Shown here piece after piece: positions 22,401-34,656 of a stretch of DNA of 64,000 nt. Below the pieces are notes generated by a model. The model worked only from the letters and a program-made list of their open reading frames with translations, did not search any database and was not told the DNA's origin. Source of the stretch: Antilocapra americana (lineage: Eukaryota; Chordata; Mammalia; Artiodactyla; Antilocapridae); NCBI GenBank assembly GCA_007570785.1, contig ML664199.1, forward strand, positions 23,690,915-23,754,914, read 5' to 3'. Position 1 is the stretch's first letter. Every line of letters begins with the position of its first letter. Both the position numbers and the translations under genes were made by a program.

Positions 22401-24794
22401 GTAAAGGGCTTAAACCACATAAGTGCTATATAAACATGAGCTGGATTTGTGGTGTATATTGATAAGAGCCAAAGTCTATTGGGTTTTTCAACTGCACCAC
22501 CTTGTGATCTAAGACTGTGCCTTTCTTTTTACAATTCCTGTTCCTTTCCTCTCCATCCTGCCCCTAACCGAGTCTCAGAGGGACCAGACATTGGTGTCAG
22601 TCTTCTGTCACAGTTCTTGGTCAGCACCAACGAACTTAATGCTAAATGGAGCCTTTTGCGAGTCAGGTCAGGGTCAGAAGTGCATTCGCTCTTTGGCGAT
22701 GGGCCCATGGAATCAGCACACTTGCTGGAGGTGGGAGGTGCCGAGGAGGAGTTAGGAGCTACCTGATTCCAGCTTTGGCCTTTCTAAGCATTTTGTGTTT
22801 TCCAATGTGTACCTAGCACATGAGTATTGTGTTAAATCAATCAGTGAATGTAGGATGAATGGATGAATGGACTAGGTGGATCTCCTGCCTATACTTGATG
22901 ATGCAGAGTATGCTTTTTCTCCAAGTGTTATATGTTAAAGGTAAAACTTGTTATGAGAATTTAATGACTTGCACGGAGTTTTTGAGAACCAGATTTGGAA
23001 CCTGTCACTGACCACTTATATGAGTTATGTGTGACACTGGATACTAGGTTACAACTGATCACTTTATTAACTTGAGATCCTTTTCCCTGAACGTAGCCTG
23101 GCCTTTGAAAGCTGAAAGCTGACCCCCTTTCTTGCTGGTCCATTGGCCCCTTGCTGTGTAGGCCAGACTGCCTTACACAAATCCCTGCACATCTGTGTCC
23201 TCCGGCTTCTTTCACAGCTGACTCAGACAGTTGTGATCCCCCTGAGTTTGCTTGTTTTGGCAGGTTGTCCCTCAGACTTAAGTGGAGTCAGGTTACCTGG
23301 TATGTGCAAGGCTTTGAGGTTTTGTTAAGAGGTCACAGAAATACTCTAGTAAGGCTGGTTTTGAGAATGGAGCAGGGTGAGAACTTCCCTGTCCATCGAC
23401 GTGTTACAGACCACTCAGATTCCCTGTAGCACTTCAGACCAGCCTCTGATGGTAATGCCTCTGGCATGATCCCCTTTCCTGGGTCACCAGATGACTGATC
23501 TGAGAAACACATTTCCCTCGAGTGCTAATGACTGGAGTAAAAGGCTGACTCAAGATTTTGGGAGCATCACTTGTATTTTCACTGAGGCATTTATCTAGAA
23601 GGTAAACTAGCCCAGGAGGGGAATGTCAGGCCTGGCACTATGTTTTCAGGCCTCTGATGTCACAGCTTGGCTACCATCTTAGGTAATACCTCTTAACCTC
23701 TTCTACCTCTTAAGTAGGAGCTTGCTGGGTTTGCGGTGGCTGGTAATCATGAGTGTGACAGATAGAAAGCTGTATGTACCTGGTATATGGCTTAAGAAGG
23801 GCCTGACAAATGCACAGGTGTATGGTGACTGGAGGACAAGAGATGGGTCTGGGAGATGGCTCTGACTTTCCAGCAGTCCAGAAATCTGTTTCTATATGTT
23901 GGGAGACAGTGGAGTGGGCTCAGGTATGCTGAGCTCTTTGAATGGTGGCTCTACCTCCTGTTTCCTCCTGTGGCAGTGGAACCAGAGCCCAGGGGGAGGG
24001 ACTGTGTGTCCAGTAAGCAAAGAAACCAGAGTCACAAGGTTGTGGGTTTGTTTTTTTTCCCTTCAAATAAACTAATAAACTGTGTGGATGCCTCCTCCTG
24101 AGCCTGGACTTTTGAACATTACCTTTAGAGAAGCCAAAAGTCTGTCTGAATTGATAAGTAATTGCTAAGTTTCTCTGGACTTAGAGAGGGAGGAAGAAAG
24201 CAAGAGAGAAAGAGATAAGAGAGAGATCTAGGGCACACTTGATCTATCAGGTCTGTTTTTATAAAATCCAGCGCGTGACCTAGCTGTATCACTGTATGGC
24301 TGATACATTTGCTGGGAATCATGTTCACAGTTGCAGTCCTTTTCTTTGATCCAAAAGCCTTTTGTCAAAACACACCTCAGGTGCTAGGTACATATGTTTG
24401 TTGATTGGACAACTGATATAAGTGCTTCTATAGGTCATTCCCAGATTTCACTAGTTTATTTACCACTTAGTGACACCCCCCTACCCACCCCCGCATGTAA
24501 GAGATACTTAGTGAGTGATAAACAGTGGATGAATGCACTAGCATGAAAGTCACGTCTTGAACCTCAATATGTTCATGCCCTAAATGGGGAGATAGACAGG
24601 AAAACCAGCACAGCGCAGTGGAGTAGTTCTATGACAGAATACAGATGCAGAGGGAGACCATCTAGCCAGGGGTCAGGAGGCAGAGGGAAAGGAGGTCTCT
24701 CCGTGGAACATTCTTCTTCCACGGAAAGTGGTCCCATAGGTGGTTCCTAGTGGTCAGTTGCAAAAAGAGCACCTGGGAGTAAGTGCCAGAACCC
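22401..24794. other. Long intergenic interval, mostly unassigned
   Basis: About 2.4 kb with few recognisable repeats. GA-rich tract at 24178-24230. Frames such as 22449-22766 (105 aa, plus) lack domains. It is the largest low-repeat stretch besides 52590-55575, and a place where exons or regulatory DNA could hide, but nothing here supports a call. Confidence 0.4.
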
Positions 24795-24955
24795 ATATTA
24801 AAGGTTTTCTATGCCTTTATTGTGTTGATCCTCGTAACCGTCCTCTGAGGTCAGTGTTAGAGGAGGAATCAGAGTCCCACCCTTAGCCAAAAGGCAGATC
24901 TGGTATTGGACCCAGGCCCCTGGACTCTGAGCCCTTCACCACTGCTCCAGAGAGC
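24795..24955 (-). mobile_element. MIR SINE remnant
   Basis: TGTTGATCCTCGTAACCGTCCTCTGAGG and CTGGTATTGGACCCAGGCCCCTGG followed by CACTGCTCCAGAG match the two ends of an antisense MIR. Confidence 0.6.
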
Positions 24956-25834
24956 GTCAGAGTGGTCATATTATCATCAAAGCCAATTAGAAAATCCAAC
25001 TTTCAAAACAGAAAGTACAGGTCTGTGGGTTTTGGGGGTCTGGGTGGGAGTGGCCCTTTCCTCTATGTTTCCGCCCCCCTCTCCCTCTCCCTTGCCTGAC
25101 GTCTGAGGCCTTGACTTGTGAGAACTTAAAAGCAGTTACAAGCTCTCTGCTCTGGGGATCAGCGCCTCTTTTGTCTACCTCTTACCTCCTCTTTCATCAC
25201 CTAAGCATCTTGCACTTTTTTCTCCAAGGTGAGAGGAGGTGGAAATGCTGCTCAGTAGACAAGCAGCCATAGAGTTTGGAATAAAAGAAAGCTTTCTTAA
25301 ACAAAAAACAAAAAATGACCCTGCTGTAGTTTAAGCCTTTCCCCTTTGCCCTGTGCCCTCCTGCCTGTGTCACTCGGATGGTTAATAGTAGGAGGAAACT
25401 GATTTCAGGGGGCCTTGTTTCTACACAGGGACCCTTGATCAAAAGGGCTGCCAAAACTTGCCTTACCCTCAGGACCTACACAAATCACGAATATGGCTGG
25501 CTTGTCTTTTTGCTTTCCTCATATTGGCAAGACAGGCCACAGCAGCCCATGATATGGGGCTATCAGGGCCTCTTATTGGAAGACACGTGCACTATTTTCC
25601 TTAAGTACCTATCCTGTGTTCCACTAGGCTAAGCAACCTTTGGCATTACTTTCCTTCCCTGCTGGAGTACACTTTGAGGACCTCATGAAAATACAGAAAA
25701 CAATGACTTAAACGTATTAGAGTCTGGAAAAGACACTCATGAAAGTGAAGAGAGTGCCTATAGATAGCCTTGTATGCTCACAGAGGTAGCTTGGTGGCCT
25801 TGGTTTGTCTGCTTAGCTCAAACTGTCAGTGTTT
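24956..25834. other. Unassigned intergenic DNA
   Basis: Includes pyrimidine-rich CCCCTCTCCCTCTCCC near 25076. No gene call. Confidence 0.4.
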
Positions 25835-26045
25835 GGGCTTCCCAGGTGGCTCAGTGGTAAAGAACCTGCCTGCCAATGCAGGCAACACCACAGACTCGAG
25901 TTCAGTCCCATGGGTTGGGAAGATTCCCTGGAGAAGGAAATGGCAGCCCACTCCAGTATTCTTGCCTGAAGAATCTCATGGACAGAGGAGTCTGATGGGC
26001 TACATCCATGGGGCCACGGGAAGTGGGCCCAACTGAGCACGCAGG
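25835..26045 (+). mobile_element. Bov-tA SINE
   Basis: Head GGGCTTCCCAGGTGGCTCAGTGG, body CACTCCAGTATTCTTGCCTG, tail GGGCCCAACTGAGCACGCAGG. Full length. Confidence 0.9.
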
Positions 26046-26059
26046 CTGCACGTTGGCGT

Positions 26060-26130
26060 TTACTGACACCCTCATGTCCCAGACATAGTTCTAGGCCCTG
26101 GGGTTGTAGAGATGAGCAAGACGTTCCTCC
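26060..26130 (+). mobile_element. L2/MIR-age repeat fragment
   Basis: CAGACATAGTTCTAGGCCCTGGGG..GAGATGAGCAAGACG fits the conserved L2 3' block (GGCACTGTTCTAGGC.CTGGGG). Confidence 0.5.
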
Positions 26131-26174
26131 TGCCTAAGACAGGTGGCAGAGAGACCAGTTAGGACACCACTGCA

Positions 26175-26325
26175 GTGTGGAGAGTAGAAAAGAGCCAGGG
26201 TTTGGAACCAGACAGACCTCAGTCTACATACCAGTCTCACAATATCTTTGTGTAACTTAGGCTATTATTAAGTGCCTCTGAGCTTTTGTCTTTCTCATCT
26301 GAAAACAGAGATGGATGATCCCCTC
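26175..26325 (+). mobile_element. MIR SINE remnant
   Basis: GCCAGGGTTTGGAACCAGAC, TGTGTAACTTAGGCTATT and CTTTCTCATCTGAAAACAGAGATG are sense MIR blocks. Confidence 0.75.
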
Positions 26326-26469
26326 CATCAAGGATAGATGGCTCTCAAGACTATGGATGATGAAGTATGTTAAGTGTCTGCTACAGTAATCGATCAACAT
26401 TTGGCATGTGAAAATGGTGATGAATATTAGTTTTTAATATTATTGTTATTAATCCAGGTGAAAAAAAAA

Positions 26470-26745
26470 TGAGTTTCTGTCTAAGACACGAGTAATAGGG
26501 GCAGAGAATTGGGCTCAACTCAGGACGTATTTTGGCAATAAAGTTGACACAATTTGGTGACTCATCCATGCTATGGAGTTTGAGGGTGGGAGCAAGAGTC
26601 TGGAATGACTGGGATTTTAACCTGAGCAACAAGAGTAAGGACAGTGGGGCCATTCATTAGGAGAGTTATAGAGGAGGAGCATTTGCAGAAAAAGATGATG
26701 AGCTCAATTTCAGACAAACTGAACTTGAAGCGTTTTAGGGACAGC
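26470..26745. repeat. Possible ancient interspersed repeat
   Basis: GAATGACTGGGATTTTAACCTGAGCAAC..GAGGAGCATTTGCAGAA..ATGATGAGCTCAATTTCAGACA resembles an old mammalian repeat seen elsewhere. Recognition is weak. Confidence 0.35.
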
Positions 26746-26747
26746 CA

Positions 26748-26806
26748 AGGACTTCACAGGTGGCTCAGTGGCAAAGAATTCACCTACCAATGCAGGCACA
26801 GAGTAC
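26748..26806 (+). mobile_element. Bov-tA head fragment
   Basis: GGACTTCACAGGTGGCTCAGTGG and CACCTACCAATGCAGGCA are the 5' third of a Bov-tA. The body and tail are missing, an unusual 3' truncation. Confidence 0.75.
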
Positions 26807-26807
26807 T

Positions 26808-27171
26808 GGGCTGGGGTCCATCTGTTATACACCAGCTTCCCGGTAGTTGTGTTTTTTCCATGTGTTGTGATTAGTCACTTAGTCATTTCTGACTCTTTGT
26901 GACCCCATAGACTGTTGCCCACCAGACTCCTCTGTCCATTGAATTTTCCAGGCAAAAATACTGGAGTGGGTTGCCATTTCCTCCTTCAGGGGATCTTCCT
27001 GACTCAGAGATCGAAAGTGCGTCTCTCATGACTTCTGTATTGGCAGGTGGATTCTTTACCACTGGCACCTGGAAAACATCTATTTTGCATATGATAGTTA
27101 TTCTCTCAATGTGTTCTACCCTTTCCTTCCACTACTGTGATCACCAGACCATTCTCTACGTCTGCATCTCC
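26808..27171 (-). mobile_element. L1-A 3'UTR pieces interrupted by a SINE
   Basis: The plus strand reads ruminant L1 3'UTR in antisense: TCTGTTATACACCAGCTTCCC before the SINE, and CATCTATTTTGCATATGATAG, CTACGTCTGCATCTCCATT after it. The sequence resumes at 30366 beyond the BovB, so the BovB inserted inside this 3'UTR. Confidence 0.7.
26862..27070 (-). mobile_element. Bov-tA-type SINE, antisense
   Basis: TTAGTCACTTAGTCATTTCTGACTC, GCAAAAATACTGGAGTGGGT and GGGGATCTTCCTGACTCAG, ending near the head complement ACCACTGGCACCTGG. Nested in L1-A. Confidence 0.9.
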
Positions 27172-30100
27172 ATTCAGTTCAGTTCAGTCATTCAGTCGTG
27201 TCAGAATCTTCACGACCCCAGGGACCACAGCACACCAGGACCCCTGTCCATCACCAACTCCCAGAGTTTACTCAAAAACTCATCTCCATGGAGTCAGTGA
27301 TGCCATCGAACCATCGAACCATCGAACCCTTCTCCTCCTGCCTTCAATCTTTCCCAGAATCATGGTCTTTTCTAATGAGTCAGCTCTTCGCATCAGGTGG
27401 CCAAATTATTGGAGTTTCAGCTTTAACATCAGACCTTCCAATGAACACTCAGGACTGATCTCCTTTAGGATGGACTGGGTGGATCTCATTGCAGTCCAAG
27501 GGACTCTCAAGAGTCTTCTACAATACTACAGTTCTAAAGCATCAATTCTTCGGCACTCAGCTTTCTTTATAGTCCAACTCTCACATCCATACATGACTAC
27601 TGGAAAAACCATAGCCTTGACTAGATGGACCTTTGTTGGCAAAGTAACGTCTCTGCTTTTTAATATGGTGTTGAGGTTGGTCATAACTTTCCTTCCAAGG
27701 AGTAAGCGTCTTTTAATTTCATGGCTGCAGTCACCATCTGCAGTGATTTTGGAGCCCCCCAAAATAAAGTCAGCCACTGTTTCCCCATCTATTTGCCATG
27801 AAGTGATGGGACCAGATGCCATGATCTTAGTTTTCTGAATGTTGAGCTTTAAGCCAACATTGTTAGTCTCCTCTTTCACTTTCATCAAGAGGCTCTTTAG
27901 TTCTTTACTTTCTGCCATAATGGTAGTATCATCTGCATGTCTGAGGTTATTGATATTTTTCCCGGCAATCTTGATTCCGGCTTGTGCTTCCTCCAACCCA
28001 GAGTTTCTCATGATGTACTCTGCATATAACTTAAATAAGCTGGGTGACAATATAAGCCTTGATGTACTCCTTTTCCTATTTGGAACCAGTCTGTTGTTCT
28101 ATGTCCAGTTCTAACTGTTGGTTCCTGATCTGCATACAGATTTCTCAAGAGGCAGGTCAGGTGGTCTGGTATTCCCATCTCTTTCAGAATTTTCCACAAC
28201 TTGTTGCGATCTCATAGTCAAAGGCTTTGGCATAGTCAATAAAGCAGAAATAGATGTTTTTCTGGAACTCTTTTCCTTTTGCGATGATCCAGTGGATGTT
28301 GGCAATTTGATCTCTGGTTCCTCTGCCTTTTCTAAATCCAGCTTGAACATCTAGAAGTTCACGGTTCACATATTGCTGAAGCCTGGGTGAGAGAATTTTG
28401 AGCATTACTTTACTAGCATGTGAGATGAGTGCAATTGTGCAGTAGTTTGAGCATTCTTTGACATTGCCTTTCTTTGGGATTGGAATGAAAACTGACCTTT
28501 TCCAGTCCTGTGGCCACTAGTGAGTTTTCCAAATTTGCTGGCATATTGAGTGCAGCACTTTCACAGCATCATCTTTTAGAATTTGAAATAGCTCAACTAG
28601 AATTCCATCACCTCCACTACCTTTGTTCATAGTGATGCTTCCTAAGGCCCACTTGACCTCATATTCCAGGATAGTTGGCTCTAGGTGAGTGATCACATCA
28701 TCGTGATTATCTGGGTTGTGAAGATCTTTTCTGTACAGTTCTTCTGTATATTCTTGCCACCTCTTCTTAATAGCTTCTGCTTCTGTTAGGTCCATACCAT
28801 TTCTGTCCTTTATTGAGCCCATCTTTGCATGAAATGTACCCTTGGTATCTCTAATTTCCTTGAAGAGATCTCTAGTCTTTCCCATTCTGTTGTTTTCCTC
28901 TATTTCTTTGCACTGATCACTGAGGAAGGCTTTCTTATCTTGCCTTACTATTCTTTGGAACTCTGCATTCAAATAGGTCTGTCTTTCCTTTTCTCCTTTT
29001 CTTTTGGCTTCTCTTCTTTTCACAGCTATTTGTAAGACCTCCTCAGACAGCCATTTTGCTTTTTTGCATTTATTTTTCTTGGGGATGGTCTTGATCTCTG
29101 TCTGCTGTACAATGTCTCGAACCTCCATCCATAGTTCATCAGGCACTCTGTCTATCAGATCTTGTCCCTTAAATCTGTTTCTAATTTCTACTGTATAATT
29201 GTAAGGGATTTTATTTAGGTCACACCTCAATGGTCTAGTGGTTTTCCCTACTTTCTTCAATTTAATTCTGACTTTGGCAATAAGGAGTTCATGACCTGAG
29301 CCACAGTCAGCTCCCAGTCTTGTTTTGGCTGACTGTATGGAGCTTCTCCATCTTCGGCTGCAAAGAATATAATCAATCTGATTTCGGTATTGACCACCTG
29401 GTGATGTCCATGTGTAGAATTGTCTCTTGTATTGTTGGAAGAGGGTGTTTGCTGTGACCAGTGTATTCTCTTGGCAGAACTCTATTAGCCTTTGCCGTGG
29501 TTCATTCTGTACTCCAAGGCCAAATTTGCCTGTTACTCCAGGTGTTTCTTGACTTCCTACTTTTGCATTCCAGTCCTCTATAATGAAAAGGACATCTTTT
29601 TTGGGTGTTAGTTCTAGAAGATCTTGTAGGTCTTCATAGAACCGTTAGACTTCAGCTTCTTCAGCATTACTGGTCAGGGCATAGACTTGGATTACTGTGA
29701 TATTAAATGGTTTGCCTTGGAAAAGAACAAAGATCATTTTGTTGTTTTTGAGATTGCATCCAAGTACTGCATTTCGGACTCTTTTGTTGACTATGATGGC
29801 TACTCCATTTCTTCTAAGGGATTCTTGCCCACAGTAGTAGATATAATGGTCATCTGAGTTAAATTCACCCATTCCAGTCCATTTTAGTTTGCTGATTCCT
29901 AAAATGTTGACGTTCACTCTTGCTGTCTCCTGTTTGACCACTTCCAGTTTGCCTTCATTTATGGACCTAACAGTCCAGGTTTCTATGCAATATTGCTCTT
30001 TACAGCATCGGACCTTACTTCTGTCACCAGTCACATCCATAACTAGGTGTTGTTTTTGCTTTGACTCTGTCTCTTCATTCTCTTCGGAGTTATTTCTCCA

Positions 30101-30365
30101 CTGATCGCCAGTAGCATATTGGGCACCTACTGACCTGGGGAGTTCATCTTTCAGTGTCCTATCTTTCTACCTTTTCATACTGTTCATGTGTTTCTCAAGG
30201 CAAGAATACTAAGTGGCTTGCCATTCCCTTCTCCAGTAGTCCACATTTTGTCAGAACTCTCCACCAAGACCCATCCCTCTTGGGTGGCCCTACATGGCAT
30301 GGCTTAGTTTCGTTGAGTTAGACAAGGCTGTGGTCCATGTGATTTGATTGGTTAGTTTTTTGTGA
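27172..30365 (-). mobile_element. Near full-length BovB LINE, antisense
   Basis: At about 3.2 kb this is the most complete BovB in the window. Minus-strand order: 5' region about 30365-30060, endonuclease at 30040-29300 (fragment 29645-30040, 131 aa, with VNILGISKLKW and FNSDDHYIYYCGQ), connector 29260-28517 (247 aa, open), RT 28405-27526 in three fragments, 3' end at 27172 (antisense TTCAGTTCAGTTCAGTCATT). The RT active site reads HADD rather than YADD (in the 174-codon frame 27526-28050), and several frameshifts separate the pieces, so it is not functional. An 8-bp unit ATCGAACC is repeated three times near 27305-27328. It lies within the L1-A 3'UTR. Confidence 0.95.
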
Positions 30366-30440
30366 TTGTGTCTCCACTACTTGTCTGTAAATAGTTTCTT
30401 CAGTACTATTTTTCTAGATTCTGTTTATGTGTATATTCAC
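30366..30440 (-). mobile_element. L1-A 3'UTR continuation
   Basis: CTGTAAATAGTTTCTTCAGTACTATTTTTCTAG continues the L1 3'UTR left off at 27171. The target duplication at the BovB junction is not clear. Confidence 0.6.
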
Positions 30441-30595
30441 AATCAATAGCTAGATAAAAAAATAAAAGATAATTACAATTGCAAGCCACAGTGGAAACAT
30501 GATTAACTTAACAATATTAAATAATTACATACAATTTGAGGGGTCAAGCAGAATGATGTGGGAAGTAGACATACATACATGCACATGTTTTCATC
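30441..30595. other. AT-rich sequence between L1-A pieces
   Basis: Unassigned, about 155 bp, inside what should be L1 body. It may be a filler left by a deletion or diverged L1. Confidence 0.35.
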
Positions 30596-32726
30596 CGCTC
30601 AGCCAGTCTTTGTCTTTTGAATGGTGCGTTTAATCCATTTACATTTAAGATAGTTACCAATATATGATCCTATTACCATTTTCTTAATTGTTTTGGGTTT
30701 ATTTTCTGTAGGTCTTTTCCTTCTCTTGTGTTTCCTTCCTAGAGAAGTTTCTTCAGCATTTGTTGTAAAGCTGGTTTGGTGGTACTGAATTTGCTTAACT
30801 TTTGCTTGTCTGCAAAGCTTTTGATTTCTCCATCAAATCTGAATGAGAGTCTTGGGAAGAGTATTCTTGGTTGTAAGTTCTTAGTTTTCATTACTTTAAA
30901 TATATCATTGCCATTCTCTTCTGACTTGTGGAGTTTCTGTTGAGAAATCAGCTGATAATCTGATAGGAGTTCCCTTGTATGTCGTTTGTCATTTTTCCCT
31001 TGTTGCTTTCAATATTTTATCTTTGTATTTCATTTTTTTCCATTTGATTAGTATGAGTCTTAGTGTGCTCCTCCTATGGTTTATTCTGCCTGGGACTCTG
31101 TGCTTCCTGGACTTTGTTGACTATTCCCTTTCCCATGGCAGGGAATTTTTCAGCTATTATATCTGAAAAATGTTTTCGCTGGTCCTTTCTCTCTCTCTTC
31201 TCCTTCCGGGGCCCCTATAGTGCAAATGTTGGTGCACTTAATTTTGTCCGAGAGGTCTCTTAGGCTGTCTTCATTTCTTTTCATTCTTTTTTTTCTATAT
31301 TCTGTTCTGTGGCAGTGATTTGCACCATTCTGTCCTCCAAGTCACTTATCTGTTCTTCTGCATTGGTTATTCTACTATTGATTCCTTGTAATGTATTGTT
31401 CATCTCTGTTTGTTCTTTAGTTTTTCTAGGTGTTTGGTAAACATTTCTTGCATCTTCTCAATCTTTGCCTCCATTCTTTTTTCCAAGATCCTGGATCAAT
31501 ATCACTATCATTATTCTGAATTCTTTTTCTGGAATGTTACCTGTTTCCAATTCATTTAGTTGTTTTTCTGGGGTTTTATCTTGTCCCTTTATCTAGGACA
31601 TAACTTTCTCCTTTTTCATTGTGATTAACTTTCTGTAATATAATTTTTGTTTTAGCTGCTGTGAGACTGTGTTTCTTCTTGCTTCTTCTGTCTGCTCTCT
31701 GACGGAGGAGGCTAAGAGGTTTGTGTAAGCTTCCTGATGGGAGGACCTAGCGATGGGAAAAACTGAGTCTTGCTCTGGTGGGCAGGGCCTTGCTCAGTAA
31801 AGTTTTAGTCCAATTACCTGCGATGGGTAGGGTGTACTCCCTCCCTGGTAGTTTTTTGGCCTCAGTTGACCCAGCCCTGGGGTCTATGGTAAGGTTAATG
31901 GTGACCTCCAGAAGGGTTTATGTCAAAGTGGACCTTCAAGGCTTGCTGTTGCCATGACCCTGTCCTGGCGGTGAGCTCCTGCCAACCCACACCTCCACAA
32001 GAGGCTCTCCAACACTAGCTTTGGTTCAGCAGCCTGTGAGGGTCACTGCTCTTTTCCTCTGAGTCTTGGTGTGTGCAAGATTTTGTTTGTACCCTTCAAG
32101 ACTGGAGTCTCTGTTTCCCCTAGTCCTGTGAAAAGTAAAAGTGAAAGTCGCTCAGTTGTGTCCAACTCTTTGCGACCCCGTGGGCTATGGAATTCTCCAG
32201 GCCATGGAGATTCTCCAGGCTAGAATACTGGAGTGGGTAGCCTTTCCCTTCTGCAGGGGATCTTCCTGACCCAGGAACTGAACCAGGATCTCCTGCATTG
32301 CAGGCAGATTCTTTACCAACTGAGCTATCAGGGAAGCCCCAGTCCTGTGGAGTCCTGTAATCAAATCCCACTAGTTTTCAAGGTCAGATTTCCTCGGGAT
32401 TCCTAGTCCCTTTGTTGAATCCCCAGGCTGGGAAGCCTAACATGGGTTTAGAACCTTTACAACAGCGGGAAAATTTCTTTGATATTATTGTTCTCCAGTT
32501 TGTGGGTCACTCAGCCGGCAGGTTTTGGATTTGATTTTATCGTGATTGTGACTCTCCTACTATCATGCTGTAACTTCTTTCTCTTTGGATGTGGGAGTAC
32601 ATTTTTTTGGTGGGTTCCAGCCTCCTCCTATTGATGGTTGCTCAACAGCTAGTTGCAATTTTGTTGCTCTCACAGGAGGAGATGAGTGCACATCCTTCTA
32701 TTCCACCAGCTTGAACAGGAAGGCTT
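30596..32726 (-). mobile_element. L1-A: ORF2 start, ORF1 and 5'UTR, antisense
   Basis: Right-to-left this is the 5' half of a ruminant L1. The 5'UTR runs from 32726 down to about 31640, ORF1 about 31610-31050, then linker and the start of ORF2 near 30620. ORF1 is recognised from its antisense blocks (TCCGGGGCCCCTATAGTGC, the I-R-I-x-G-V-P-E region; GGGACTCTGTGCTTCCTGGA, the QEAQRVP-like C-terminal region). Nearly all of ORF2 is missing, while the 3'UTR survives at 26808-27171 and 30366-30440. A Bov-tA interrupts the 5'UTR at 32131-32340. No intact frame. Confidence 0.8.
32131..32340 (-). mobile_element. Bov-tA SINE, antisense, with perfect TSD
   Basis: GTGAAAGTCGCTCAGTTGTG, GAATACTGGAGTGGGTAGCC, and head complement ACTGAGCTATCAGGGAAGCCC. 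AGTCCTGTG at 32122-32130 and 32341-32349 is a perfect 9-bp TSD, and L1 5'UTR sequence continues on both sides. Confidence 0.95.
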
Positions 32727-33009
32727 AATTTCTAATTTTTTTGAAATTTTAAAAAAACCTCTTTTTTTCTTAATGAATCTGGCTAATGGGTTGTCAATTT
32801 TGCTTATCTTCTCAAAGAACCAGCTTTTAGTTTTATTGATCTTTGCTATTGTCCTTTCATTTTTTCTTTTCATTTATTTCTGCTCTGGTTTTATGAGTAT
32901 TTCCTTGTACTAACCCTGGAGTTTTTTGTTACATTTTTTTCTGGTTGCTTTAGATGTAAGGTTAGGTTGATTATTTGATGGTTTCCTTGTTTCTTATTTT
33001 TTTCTCTTT
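32727..33009 (-). mobile_element. L1 ORF2 fragment, antisense
   Basis: The minus-strand frame at 32670-32873 contains [19 protein letters not shown], the block preceding the RT domain of L1 ORF2p. It sits between the 5' end of L1-A and the 3' end of L1-B; its parent element is unclear. Confidence 0.8.
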
Positions 33010-33201
33010 TTAAAAGAAATTATTTTTAATTGGAAGAAAACTGCTTTACAATATTTTGTTGGTTTCTCCCATACAGCAACATGAATCAGCCATAGCTATA
33101 CATGTATCCCTTCCTTCATGAACCTCCCTCCCACCTCACTTCTCTCTGCATTGTCATAGAGCACCAAGTTTGAGTTCCGTGAGTCATGCAGGAAATTCCC
33201 A

Positions 33202-34656
33202 GAACAAAGCTAGTGGAGGTGATGGAATTCCAGTTGAGCTATTTCAAATTCTAAAAGATGATGCTGTGAAAGTGTTACACTCAATATGCCAGCAAATTTG
33301 GAAAACTCAGCAATGGCCACAATACTGGAAAAGGTCCGTTTTCATTCCAATACCAAAGAAAGGCAGTGCCAAAGAATGTTGTAATATAACTACCTTACAA
33401 TTGCTCTCATTTTACATGTTAGCAAAATTATGTTCAAAATCCTTCAAGCTAGGCTTCAGCAGTGCCTGAATTGAGATCTCCAAATGCACAAGCTGGATTT
33501 AGAAAAGCAGAGGAACCAGAGATCAAATTGCTAACATCTGCTGGATCATAGAAAAAGCAAGAGAATTCCAAAACAAATCTACTTCTGCTTCATTGTCTAC
33601 GAGAATGCTTTTGACTGTGTGGATCACAACAAACTGTGGAAAATTCTTAAAGAGATGGGAATGCCAGACTACCTTAGCTGTTTCCTGAGAACCCTGTATG
33701 CAGATCAAGGAGCAACAGTTAGAACTGGACATGTAACAATGGATTGGCTCTAAATTGGGAAAGAAGCATGTCAAGGCTGTAGATTGTCACCCTGCTTATT
33801 TAACTTATATGCAGAATACACCATGTGAAATGCCGGTTTGAATGAATCACAAGCTGTCATCAAGATTGCCATGGGAAAAACCAACAGCCTCAGATATGAA
33901 GATGATACCACTCTAATGTCAGAAAGCCAAGGGGAACTAAAGAGCCTCTTGATGAAGGTGAAAGAAGAGAGTGAAAAAGGTGGCTTAAACCTCAACATTC
34001 AAAAAATCAAGGTCATGACATATGGCCCCATCACTTCATGGCAAATAGATGGGAAACAAGTGGAAACAGTGACCTGTTTTATTTCCTTGGGCTCCAAAAT
34101 CACTGTAAATGAAATTAAAAGCCACTTGCTTCTTGGAAGAAAAGCTATGACAAACATCACAACGTATTAAAAAGCAGAGTCGTCATAGTCAACAGAGGTC
34201 CATATAGTCCAAGCTATTGTTTTTCCCATAGTCATGTACAGATGTGAGAGTTGGACTGTGAAGTAGGCTAAGTGTCTAAGAATTAATGCTTTTGAACTGT
34301 GGTGCTGGAGAGAACTCTTGAGAGTCCCTTGGACAGCAAGGAGAGGAAACCAGATCAAACCAATGGAAATCAACCCTGAATATTCATTGGAAGGGATGAT
34401 GCTGAATAGGGATGATGCATGATGCTTGACAACCTGATGTAAAGAGCTGACTCATTTCAGGGTACCCTGATATTGGGAAAGATTGAGGGCAGAAGAAGGG
34501 TGGGACAGAGTATGAGATGATTGGATGGCATCACTGACTCGATGGACATGAATTTGAGCAAAGTTTGGGAGTTGATGATGGATAGGGAAGGCTGGTGTGC
34601 TGCAGTTCATAGGGTTGCAAAGAATAGCACATGATTTAATGACTGAACAACAACAA
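33202..34656 (+). mobile_element. BovB, sense, 5'-truncated, inserted in L1-B 3'UTR
   Basis: Begins mid-connector (GAACAAAGCTAGTGGAGGTG), giving a frame with ASGGDGIPVELFQILKDDAVK (33170-33469), and runs through RT to the tail TGACTGAACAACAACAA. The active site in the 33838-34170 frame reads YEDD, not YADD, and many stops interrupt it. L1 3'UTR lies on both sides (GGAAATTCCC before, CTATTTTACATATG after). No clean TSD; a few host bases seem lost. Confidence 0.93.

Noticed and set aside
28517..29260. 247-codon frame as a cellular gene
   Set aside because: It is the BovB connector between endonuclease and RT.
32727..33009. L1 ORF2 fragment as part of L1-A or L1-B
   Set aside because: Position does not fit the order of either element (it lies beyond the 5' end of L1-A and the 3' end of L1-B), so it is listed separately.
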